Shown piece by piece: positions 1-8,588 of a DNA stretch of 23,108 nucleotides. Every line of letters starts with the position of its first letter. Position 1 is the first letter of the stretch. Made by a program: the position numbers and the translations under genes. The notes beneath the pieces were generated by a model. It saw only the letters and a list, made by a program, of their open reading frames with translations, ran no database searches and had not been told where the DNA came from. The stretch is from positions 1-23,108 of IMG/VR virus record IMGVR_UViG_3300012950_000025. One strand, written 5' to 3'. The DNA is from a virus.

Positions 1-3000
1 AGAGATTTGGTTGGAGTGACATCAATGCCAGTTGGAATGGGTTCTACTGGTATATTTGTTGGTACTGGCGCTACCGTAGCAGAGCAACTTTATTTACATT
101 CTGTTGGAACAGGTGTAACTCATGCATTAACTACTACAGATACACAACTTACTGGTATCCTAGAGAAAGTAGTTGTTACATCAACTGCAACAACTGCACA
201 TGGACTTGGAGTAGGTGATACTGTATTTTTGGATGTTCTACCTGGCATTACATCAGCTTATACGGTTAAGTATAGTGATTATAATAGAAAGACTACAGTA
301 GGATTATCAACATTTAGTCAGGCGGGAATTAATACATCTAGTAATGCACTTTCTATTACTAATCATAAACTTAATACAGGTGATAAGGTAATATATGAAT
401 CAGTAGGTGCAGTAGGTGGTTTAACTAATAATACGTCTTATTATGTTATCAAGGTAGATGCTGATTCATTAAAATTAGCATCAAATTACTATAATTCTAC
501 AATTCAATATCCTCTTCCAATAGGATTAACTTCTACTGCTGGTGCTGATGTAACACATTCTTTACTTCCAGTTAATCCAGTAATTACTTTAACTAGGGGA
601 CACAAATTAGAATTCAACGTGGCTGATAGTTCATTAGGGAATGTATCAGGTGGAACAACTTACTCTGCATTTGCAGTTAATTTCTATAGAGATCAAGACT
701 TTAAACATGAGTTCCTTACTGAGACTGCAGATGAATTTGATGTTACGACTAGTGGTAATGTGGGAATAAGTGGAGGTAAGGTATTTTTACAAACAAATCT
801 TAAAACTCCAGAACTTCTTTATTATAATTTAACTCCCATTAATCCAGACAGAATTACTATAGTTCAATCTGAAATACTTGTTGATAAGACTGTTCAAAAT
901 TACAATACTATTAGATTAGTTGATTCTCTTTATGATGGTAATTTTAAGATATCTTCATTGGGCTCGACATCTTTTACTTATAATGTTCCAAATGAACCAG
1001 AATGTGCTTCATATATAGATGTTACTTCTAGGATGTCTTATGAAACAAATTCGGCAGGTGCTTTAGGACCAATTGCAGATATTAAGATAACCAATAAGGG
1101 ACAGGGATATAAGAGTATTCCTGGAATATCTACTATTAGTAGGAAATATACTGGCACTGCTTCTACAACTTATGGGGATGGTGCTTTATTAAGAGTTGAA
1201 AGTGATAGCATTGGAAAAGTTAAAACTACTCAAATTACTAATCCTGGTTATGAATTACCATACGATCAAACATTACGGCCTACAGGAGCATTACCAAGTC
1301 TCTTTAAGATTGATAGATTTAGAACTTTAGATCATATTGGATTAAGTTCGGGTGGAAAGAATTATTCGATTGCACCAAAATTAATTGTTAAAGATAGGGT
1401 TAGTGACATAATTCTTGATGAGATGGACATCAAAACGGAAATTAGTGGTTCTGTAGGTGTTTCTAGTGTTATTATTGTTAAAAATACGAAGAGACTTCAA
1501 GATCCAAAACCTACCATAATACCTATTCATAATACTAATGGTGTTGGTATTGAAACTGTTGGATTTACAACAACATCTGCAACTGTTGAACTTACTCTTG
1601 ATACTGATTTCTCTGTGGGACAAGATTTCCCATTTGCTGTTGGAGACAAGGTTTTAGTTGAAGGTGTTGGTATTGCTACGACTGGATTTGGTTATAATTC
1701 AAGTGAGTATAATTATAATCTCTTTACACTAAATTCTGTTACTCCAAACTATGGTGGAGCAGATCCAACGGTTACTTTTATACTAGAAAATGATAACCCT
1801 GGAGAGTTTAATCCAGATAATTCAGCAGGGCGTGTAATACCAGAAAAACATTTCCCTGGATTTATGCCAGTTACTAGAAAAGGTGATTTTAGTATTAAAG
1901 AGAAAATTACTCAAGAAACACTTACTGGTACTAAAACTGGTACGGTAATTGGATGGAATAAAAATAATAATACCCTTAGAGTTGCTACATCTGATGTATT
2001 TGAAGCAGGTAAGCAAATTGAAGGTGGTTCATCAAATCAGGTTGGATTTATTCAATCAGTTGAATCCTTTGAATCTACTTTTGATGTTGGACCTCTCGTA
2101 GAACAGAAAAAAGGATTCCATGAAGTAACTGGATTCCTTAATGATTCAGGACAAAGAATTGCTGATAATGATTATTACCAGTCATTTGCTTATTCCGTTA
2201 AGTCACCAGTTCAGTACGCTAATTGGAAAGATGTAGTTGGAGAACTCACTCATACCAGTGGATTTAAGAAGTTCTCTGATATGGAACTTGAATCATTTGA
2301 TGGTAGACCCACCACTGCTGATGAACAGGGTGATGGTGCTTATGGTACTACTGGTTCTGGTTTCCCATCTCCAGGTAGAGGTGCTGCAGCTGCAAACGCT
2401 GCTTCTGATCAGGAAGTATCGCTTACCGTTGATTTATCATCAGTAAGGGATGTAGATACAGTTTTAGATTATGATATTGCTACAGAATTAAGTGTTGAAG
2501 TTGCTGGTATAAGCAGTGAAAATCAGATAACGGTTTCAAAAGAAATTGTTTTAGAGAATAAAATTCTTACTGATTATGAGGAAGCAAGAACTAATAGGGT
2601 TCTCTCAATTGATGATGTAGGTGATTTATTCTCTAGTAAGCCACGAACTGACCCATTTGAAGTATTTGACTCTGTAACAAAACAATTATTTACAAGTAAT
2701 AGATATTTTTATCATGTAAAAGATACTCGTTATACTGGAGAAACTCAAACTGGTTTCTTTAATCTTGTTAATGATGGAACCAATTCATATATTCAGCAGT
2801 ATAGTATTGATAGTCAAGGATACTTAGGATCCTTTGATTTCGCCTTTAGTGGTGCTTATGGGAATGTCTCTTTCCACCCAGTTAAGTATGAATTGAATAA
2901 TTATGTAATTGACTTTATTTCTCTTGATATTAATAATTGGACAGGAATTCAAACTGGTGGCCAAGTTGGAATGGGTTCAACATCCATAGGTGAACTTGTT

Positions 3001-6000
3001 ACAATTACTGGAATTACAACTACAACTTCTGTTGGAGCAGCTAAATCTGTATATGGAATTAGTACATCTGCTTCTGCTGGTAATAAATTAATTGTTGAAG
3101 TTACACAAACAACTGAAGGTATTAGTACACATCAATTTAACGAAATTAGTATTATTCATGATAGACAAAATGGTGATTCTGGTACTGGATGGGTTGACTA
3201 TGGTGAATTCTGTACTGGTGGACAAATTGGAACATTTGGTATAGAAACAGCAGGAACACAACTTAATCTTAACTTTACTCCAAATTCTGGTGTAAGTACT
3301 GTATGTGCAGTTAAAATTGTTGATACTGAGTTAAGTGCAACTGCAACTGGTGTTGGTACAACTACATTATTAGAAGGTATGATGGAGTCCTTCTACACAT
3401 CTATTTCTGCTTCTGGTACTCCTGGGCAGAATTATATTTGTGGATTTACCAGTACCGAATATGAAGGTGCTTCCTTCATTGTTGGTGTTGAAGATACTAC
3501 AAATAATAAGTCTTCAATAACAGAATATCTCCTTTCTCAATCTAGTGATGGTATAGAGGCGGTAACATATTATACTGGTTATGGAGAAGTATTATCCTAT
3601 TCAGACGATCCATTCATTGAACCTGCTGGATTAGGTACAGTTGGTGCTGGATATTCTGGTGGTAAGTTCTGTCTCTACTTTACTCCTAATGCTAGTATCG
3701 CCACTAAGGTTAGAGCGTATGGTAAAACTGTAGAGAATCAAAGAAGTTCGGTTGGTATTACTACTATTGGGATCGGAACAGAAAATTCAATAGGACAATT
3801 ACGTTGTGGAGAGGGTACTTATTCTGGTACTCTTGCTGTCGTTGCTCGTAACTTTAATCTTACTCATAGAAATAGGCCAATCTTCAAGAAGGTATGGGAT
3901 CCTGAAGAGGATACTACAGTTGTTGATATTAATGCAAATACTCTTCAAATACCAGATCACTTCTTAATTACTGGTGAGAAATTAACATATGCATACGATG
4001 GAACTGGTATTTCTACATCTGGTGGTGTTATTGGAACTACTATCTACGCTGTAAAACTTAGCGAAGATTTAATCAGATTATCACCCACTGCATCTGATGC
4101 TCTTGCCACTCCACCAACAACTCTTGGATTTACCACTGTTGGAACTGGCAATAGTCACACAATTACATGTCACAAGCAGAATACTAAGGCATTGATTGCT
4201 CTTGATAATAATATTCAGTCACCTATTGTATCTACTGGTGTTACTGTCGGATTGGTTAGCACTATGAATGCCACCCAGGTGAATGCTCAGATTACTGGCA
4301 TTGGATCTATGGTTGGTGGCGACTTAATCAAGATTGATGAAGAATTTATGAGGGTTAAGTCTACAGGTTATGTACTTTCTGATCAATTACTTGTTGATAG
4401 AGGTTGGTTAGGAAGTGATGGCGGTATTCATACTTCAGGTGCTGTTATTACTAAGTATGATGGAAATTATACAATTCTTGGAAATTCACTTAACTTTGTA
4501 GAACCTCCTTATGGTGAAGAAGGTATTGCTGGACTAACAACTCGTTCCACTTTCCAAGGAAGAGTCTTTATTAGAACAGCAGAATCAGGTGATACAGTTG
4601 CTTATGAAGATAACTATCTATTTGATTCACTTTCGAAAGATTTCACTGGTGTGGGTAAGACATTTACTCTTACACAGGACACTTCTAATATTGTTGGATT
4701 CTCGACTAATAATGGCGTAATTCTCTTAAATGAGATTTTCCAGGGCCCAGATGTTGATTATACTTTATTAGAGAGTGGTAGTCAGACTGATATTACATTT
4801 ACGGGAACTGGTTCTTCTGTAGCATCAGATTTGAATGCTGGAACCGTTCCTAGAGGTGGTGTTCTTGTTAATGTTGGTTCTTCTGAAGGAATGGGTTATC
4901 AACCATTAGTTGCTGCAGGTGGTACTGCTAATGTTTCTGGATTGGGAACTATTTCCTCTATATCAATCGGGAACAGTGGTAGTGGTTATAGAATTGGTAT
5001 TCAGACAGTATACGTCGGAGTTGGAACTTCTGGTGCTACTGGATATCCTAATATCGTCTCTATTGGTACTGCTGTTGTTGAAAATGGTTATATTGTAAGT
5101 ATTGGTGTTACAGATGGTGTTTCTGCTGGATATACCTTCACAAATCCACCTAAAGTCTTTATTGATGCACCTACTGGATATGAGAATATTCCTTTAGTTG
5201 CCGCAGGAGGTTCTACTACAAGTGGAGTTAATGCGACTGTTGATATCACTGTTGGATTGGGTAATAGTGTAACTCAATTCAGTATTGTTAATACCGGACG
5301 TAATTATGCAATCGGTGATGTATTAACAGTTCCTGCTAATACGGCATCATTTACTGGAATTCCAACAACTGGAACTTCCGCTAATTTCAAAGATTTCCAA
5401 GTTATTATCGAATCTGTTCATGATGATAGTTTCACTGGTTGGACATTTGGACAATTGGAAGTTTTGGATGATTTTAGCACATTCTTTAATAGTGTTACAA
5501 AGTCCTTTACTATCACTAAATCAGGAGTTCCTGTTTCACTTAGATCTGCTAAAGGTTCGCCAATTAGGATTCAAGATAACTTAATTATCTTCATCAATGA
5601 TATTTTACAAGATCCTGGAGTTTCTTTTGAATTTAAGGGTGGTAGTGTTATTGATTTCCTCGAAGCACCTAAAGAAGGTGATACTTTAAAGGTATATTAC
5701 TTCAAAGGTTCTGCAGCAGACTCTGTATTCGTTGATATTGTTGAAACTATTAAAAAAGGTGATAAAGTACGTCTTCGTGATGAAGCTGTGCGAGCAAATA
5801 CATTTGGATTAGATCAAACTCAACGTATTGTTAGTGGTATTCAAACTTCTGATAAATTTAAAACAGTTCAGTATTTTGGACCTGGTATTACTACTGATAC
5901 TGCACTTGAGCGTCCTATAAGTTGGACTAAGCAAAAGGATGATATAGTTGTTGATGGTGTATATGTTTCTAAGGGAAGGATTATTGATGAGTCAATGATT

Positions 6001-6999
6001 ACTCCTGTTACTAGAATAATTCAAAATGTTGGTATAGCATCTACTACAATATTTGTTCAGAGTATTCGTCCATTATTTGATGATAGTGAGGAAGGATATA
6101 CTGGTGCTGAATTGAATCTGGATATTGTTGATCAAGATGGACCTAAGATTGCCGCTGCTGCTACTGCAATTGTTTCTGATACAGGAACAATAAGTTTGGA
6201 TCTAACAGCAACAGGTATGGGATATACCATTGCACCTACTGTTTCTATTAGTACTTACTTTGGTATAACTACACTTTCAACAGCAACTGCAACTGTAAGT
6301 GCTGCTGGAACAGTTAACACTTTAACTGTTGATAACGCTGGTGTTGGATATACTAATACAACTGTTCCAATGGTTCTTATTGGACAACCTACAGGACTTG
6401 CTGATACTCTCGGTACTCCTGTAATGACTGGTGATTTTGGTTATATTACTTGTGTGGCCGCAACCACTGTTGGAACTGCAACAACAGGACTTGTATTTGA
6501 TATCATGGTTAATGATATGATGAGAGAGACTGCAAAAGTAGGTACTGCTGTTACAGTAACTCAAATAGAGGCAGGTGATTTCTTCTACGTATTTAATACT
6601 AATGAAGGTGATGGTGTTACTTCTTATGAGGATGCGAATGGTACCAGCACAGTTGGTATTGGAACTTCCTTCTTAAATAACATATATCGTGCTCAAACTA
6701 TTGGATATGCAGTAACTGATGTTCCAGGAGGTATAAGTACTTATGTTGGAGTTACTAGTGCTTTAGGTACTGGAGTAGGTTCAACAACACTTATTCAGGT
6801 AACTGTTAGTGTTTCTTCTACTGATAATATATCATTCGGTTCTAGTTCACATTATGGGGAATATAGCTTCGGTAAGTTAACTGGAGTCACTAGAGATAGT
6901 GATGCTGGTTCATTTAGTGTCGTTACTAGTGACGGTATTACAGGACTATCAACTGCTCCTGTGATTAGAAGAATTAAAAACGTTAAGCGTTCTTACTAA
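1..6999 (+). CDS. Giant virion structural protein, 5'-truncated by window (positional equivalent of T4 baseplate gp7)
   Basis: Frame 1 is open from the first base to TAA at 6997-6999, giving 2,332 visible residues. The true start lies upstream, because codons 1-2 are also open. No enzymatic motif is visible; the protein is Gly/Thr/Ser/Val-rich and reads as a chain of small beta domains. In order (visible residues): an H-x-L-x-x-G-D-x-V segment near 118-165; a segment starting NPVITLTRGHKLEFNV (about 190-293) that resembles a cupredoxin-like phage domain; GxGY-type repeats near 365-465; a module with a TGTVIGW core near 640-690; two or three related domains with an FTPN signature (about 900-1250); a phage 'GDLIKIDEEFMRV' module (about 1440-1485); two fibre-type 'N-[DE]-I-[LF]-Q-[DG]-P' domains (about 1560-1600 and 1840-1900); and more GxGY repeats. 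It is followed 20 bases later by gp8. T4 has gp7 (1,032 aa) directly before gp8, so a baseplate-wedge role is inferred from synteny; I see no clear gp7 similarity in the visible part. Confidence 0.85.
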   Translation, partial: RDLVGVTSMPVGMGSTGIFVGTGATVAEQLYLHSVGTGVTHALTTTDTQLTGILEKVVVTSTATTAHGLGVGDTVFLDVLPGITSAYTVKYSDYNRKTTVGLSTFSQAGINTSSNALSITNHKLNTGDKVIYESVGAVGGLTNNTSYYVIKVDADSLKLASNYYNSTIQYPLPIGLTSTAGADVTHSLLPVNPVITLTRGHKLEFNVADSSLGNVSGGTTYSAFAVNFYRDQDFKHEFLTETADEFDVTTSGNVGISGGKVFLQTNLKTPELLYYNLTPINPDRITIVQSEILVDKTVQNYNTIRLVDSLYDGNFKISSLGSTSFTYNVPNEPECASYIDVTSRMSYETNSAGALGPIADIKITNKGQGYKSIPGISTISRKYTGTASTTYGDGALLRVESDSIGKVKTTQITNPGYELPYDQTLRPTGALPSLFKIDRFRTLDHIGLSSGGKNYSIAPKLIVKDRVSDIILDEMDIKTEISGSVGVSSVIIVKNTKRLQDPKPTIIPIHNTNGVGIETVGFTTTSATVELTLDTDFSVGQDFPFAVGDKVLVEGVGIATTGFGYNSSEYNYNLFTLNSVTPNYGGADPTVTFILENDNPGEFNPDNSAGRVIPEKHFPGFMPVTRKGDFSIKEKITQETLTGTKTGTVIGWNKNNNTLRVATSDVFEAGKQIEGGSSNQVGFIQSVESFESTFDVGPLVEQKKGFHEVTGFLNDSGQRIADNDYYQSFAYSVKSPVQYANWKDVVGELTHTSGFKKFSDMELESFDGRPTTADEQGDGAYGTTGSGFPSPGRGAAAANAASDQEVSLTVDLSSVRDVDTVLDYDIATELSVEVAGISSENQITVSKEIVLENKILTDYEEARTNRVLSIDDVGDLFSSKPRTDPFEVFDSVTKQLFTSNRYFYHVKDTRYTGETQTGFFNLVNDGTNSYIQQYSIDSQGYLGSFDFAFSGAYGNVSFHPVKYELNNYVIDFISLDINNWTGIQTGGQVGMGSTSIGELVTITGITTTTSVGAAKSVYGISTSASAGNKLIVEVTQTTEGISTHQFNEISIIHDRQNGDSGTGWVDYGEFCTGGQIGTFGIETAGTQLNLNFTPNSGVSTVCAVKIVDTELSATATGVGTTTLLEGMMESFYTSISASGTPGQNYICGFTSTEYEGASFIVGVEDTTNNKSSITEYLLSQSSDGIEAVTYYTGYGEVLSYSDDPFIEPAGLGTVGAGYSGGKFCLYFTPNASIATKVRAYGKTVENQRSSVGITTIGIGTENSIGQLRCGEGTYSGTLAVVARNFNLTHRNRPIFKKVWDPEEDTTVVDINANTLQIPDHFLITGEKLTYAYDGTGISTSGGVIGTTIYAVKLSEDLIRLSPTASDALATPPTTLGFTTVGTGNSHTITCHKQNTKALIALDNNIQSPIVSTGVTVGLVSTMNATQVNAQITGIGSMVGGDLIKIDEEFMRVKSTGYVLSDQLLVDRGWLGSDGGIHTSGAVITKYDGNYTILGNSLNFVEPPYGEEGIAGLTTRSTFQGRVFIRTAESGDTVAYEDNYLFDSLSKDFTGVGKTFTLTQDTSNIVGFSTNNGVILLNEIFQGPDVDYTLLESGSQTDITFTGTGSSVASDLNAGTVPRGGVLVNVGSSEGMGYQPLVAAGGTANVSGLGTISSISIGNSGSGYRIGIQTVYVGVGTSGATGYPNIVSIGTAVVENGYIVSIGVTDGVSAGYTFTNPPKVFIDAPTGYENIPLVAAGGSTTSGVNATVDITVGLGNSVTQFSIVNTGRNYAIGDVLTVPANTASFTGIPTTGTSANFKDFQVIIESVHDDSFTGWTFGQLEVLDDFSTFFNSVTKSFTITKSGVPVSLRSAKGSPIRIQDNLIIFINDILQDPGVSFEFKGGSVIDFLEAPKEGDTLKVYYFKGSAADSVFVDIVETIKKGDKVRLRDEAVRANTFGLDQTQRIVSGIQTSDKFKTVQYFGPGITTDTALERPISWTKQKDDIVVDGVYVSKGRIIDESMITPVTRIIQNVGIASTTIFVQSIRPLFDDSEEGYTGAELNLDIVDQDGPKIAAAATAIVSDTGTISLDLTATGMGYTIAPTVSISTYFGITTLSTATATVSAAGTVNTLTVDNAGVGYTNTTVPMVLIGQPTGLADTLGTPVMTGDFGYITCVAATTVGTATTGLVFDIMVNDMMRETAKVGTAVTVTQIEAGDFFYVFNTNEGDGVTSYEDANGTSTVGIGTSFLNNIYRAQTIGYAVTDVPGGISTYVGVTSALGTGVGSTTLIQVTVSVSSTDNISFGSSSHYGEYSFGKLTGVTRDSDAGSFSVVTSDGITGLSTAPVIRRIKNVKRSY
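3010..3740 (+). repeat. Tandem FTPN domain repeats inside the giant structural protein
   Basis: Two successive stretches of the encoded protein share a pattern: a charged/polar segment, a Y-G-E triplet, a glycine-rich L-G-T-x turn, then an FTPN signature followed by an alternating hydrophobic strand. The FTPN copies are at about 3271-3320 (FTPNSGVSTVCAVKI) and 3677-3726 (FTPNASIATKVRAYGK). A third, more divergent candidate lacking FTPN lies just upstream at about 2760-2940. The similarity is at protein level; the DNA has diverged, so this is an old duplication. The alignment was made by eye. Confidence 0.5.
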
Positions 7000-7002
7000 A
7001 TA
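6995..7002 (+). promoter_or_regulatory. Possible late promoter element overlapping a stop codon
   Basis: ACTAAATA spans the TAA stop of the giant gene and ends 17 bases before the gp8 start. It differs at two positions from the T4 late promoter core TATAAATA. In an A+T-rich genome this can occur by chance, so it is a weak call supported mainly by similar elements at two other gene junctions here. Confidence 0.2.
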
Positions 7003-7019
7003 AAGAAAAAAGTCTAAAA

Positions 7020-8585
7020 ATGTCTGCTATTATAACAGATCAATTGAGGGTCTTGAATGCCGCTAATTTTGCAGCAGGCATTACTACGACTACTAATAGT
7101 TATTATAGTTTTATTAATCTTCCCAATGCAACTGATGTTCAGTCAGATTGGGATAGTAATGTACCTGATCCAAAAGATTCTTTTTTAGAAGAAGATAGAT
7201 ATTGGGATACTATGCTAGCGTTGAAAAAAATCAATGCTGGTGATGTAAAAAGAGTTATAAGAAAACTAAGTTGGACATCTGGTACAACTTACGATTATTA
7301 TAGAGATGATTATAGTAGAAGTAAGACAGCTGGACAAACTGGTGCTTCTAACTTATATGGCGCAAATTACTATGTAATGAATAGTGATTACAGAGTTTAC
7401 ATCTGTATTGCTAATGGTTACGACCCAGATAACTTACTAGGTAAACCATCTCTTGATGAACCTCTTCACACAGATTTGGAACCAAAAGCTGCTGGTACTA
7501 GTGGTGATGGTTATCTTTGGAAGTATCTCTATACTATTAACCCAGGAGATCTTGTTAAATTTGAATCAACTAATTTCATTCCAGTCCCTAATGATTGGAT
7601 GACTACTACTGATGCGAATATTACTGCTGTAAGAGGTAATGCTGCCCTTTCTGGTAACCTTCTAAAGAATATCGTTATTACGAATAGAGGTGCTGGTTAT
7701 GGTAATGCTGCTACTTACACCAATGTTCCTGTTAATGGAAATGGCAATAATGCTAAGTGTTCTGTAACGGTTAATGCTTCCGGACAAATTGAGTCAGTTA
7801 GTGTTACGCAAGGTGGTGATGGATATACTTACGGAACAGTGGATTTAGCATCTTCTGGTATTACTAACACTTCTGGTAGTACTGATGCTGTATTTAATGT
7901 TATCATACCTCCTCAAGGTGGACATGGTGCAGACATTTATCGTGAATTGGGTGCAACTAGAGTTCTAGTTTATTCTCGCATTGAAAATGATGATTCAAAC
8001 CCAGACTTTGTAACCGGACAACAGTTTGCCAGAGTTGGACTTGTTAAGAATCCAGAAGAAACGGATTCTACTACAGTAATTACTTCAACTCAAGCAAGTG
8101 CAGTTTATGCTTTAAGATTAACGGGTGCTGGTGTTACTGCAGCAACATTTACTGCTGACGCTAGAATTCGTCAAACAGTTGGAGTTGGTTCTACAGCAGT
8201 AGGACAGGTGGTAGCATGGAATGCAACAACGAGAGTTTTAAAATTCTGGCAGTCTAGTGCACTTGCTGGATTTACTACTGCTGGTATAGCAAAAACAAAT
8301 CCAGAATATGGATTTGAGTTGCATGACTTTGTGTCAGATGTCGGTACAGGAGGAACTACTGTTATTAGTGGTGGTTCTGTTGATTTGAGTATTGACTTAG
8401 ACTATAGCGGTATAACCACTGTAATAAATAATAAGACGTATAACCTTGGGCAAACTTTTACAGAAGGTGTTGCTCCTCCAGAAGTTAAAAAATATTCTGG
8501 AGATATTATATACGTTGATAATAGGGCATCTATCACTAGATCCACTAATCAAAAAGAAGACATCAAAATCATCGTAGAGTTCTAA
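7020..8585 (+). CDS. 8: Baseplate wedge protein gp8
   Basis: A 521-residue homologue of T4 gp8, a wedge component that joins gp6, gp7 and gp10 in the hexagonal baseplate. The clearest family signature is the C-terminus, GDIIYVDNRASITRSTNQ (residues about 494-511), followed by an acidic-hydrophobic tail ending EF. It mirrors the T4 gp8 ending with its GEMIYMENR motif. Other matches are a Y-R-V-Y-I-C-I segment near residue 125 and a GDGYLWKYLYTINPGD motif near 160-175, equivalent to T4 GDGYVWEYLFEIPPD. T4 gp8 is 334 aa. Much of the extra length is an insert with two GxGY repeats (about 218-281) and a segment with a GQVVAW core near 395. The start ATG lies 20 bases after the preceding stop, with only a weak upstream purine stretch. 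The next gene begins 3 bases after this stop. Homology is secure; the gain of the insert is inferred from the length difference. Confidence 0.9.
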   Translation: MSAIITDQLRVLNAANFAAGITTTTNSYYSFINLPNATDVQSDWDSNVPDPKDSFLEEDRYWDTMLALKKINAGDVKRVIRKLSWTSGTTYDYYRDDYSRSKTAGQTGASNLYGANYYVMNSDYRVYICIANGYDPDNLLGKPSLDEPLHTDLEPKAAGTSGDGYLWKYLYTINPGDLVKFESTNFIPVPNDWMTTTDANITAVRGNAALSGNLLKNIVITNRGAGYGNAATYTNVPVNGNGNNAKCSVTVNASGQIESVSVTQGGDGYTYGTVDLASSGITNTSGSTDAVFNVIIPPQGGHGADIYRELGATRVLVYSRIENDDSNPDFVTGQQFARVGLVKNPEETDSTTVITSTQASAVYALRLTGAGVTAATFTADARIRQTVGVGSTAVGQVVAWNATTRVLKFWQSSALAGFTTAGIAKTNPEYGFELHDFVSDVGTGGTTVISGGSVDLSIDLDYSGITTVINNKTYNLGQTFTEGVAPPEVKKYSGDIIYVDNRASITRSTNQKEDIKIIVEF

Positions 8586-8588
8586 AAC

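Noticed and set aside
1-9. TTG at 7 as the start of the first gene
   Set aside because: The two codons before it are also open and the protein begins in mid-domain, so the gene almost certainly continues upstream of the window.
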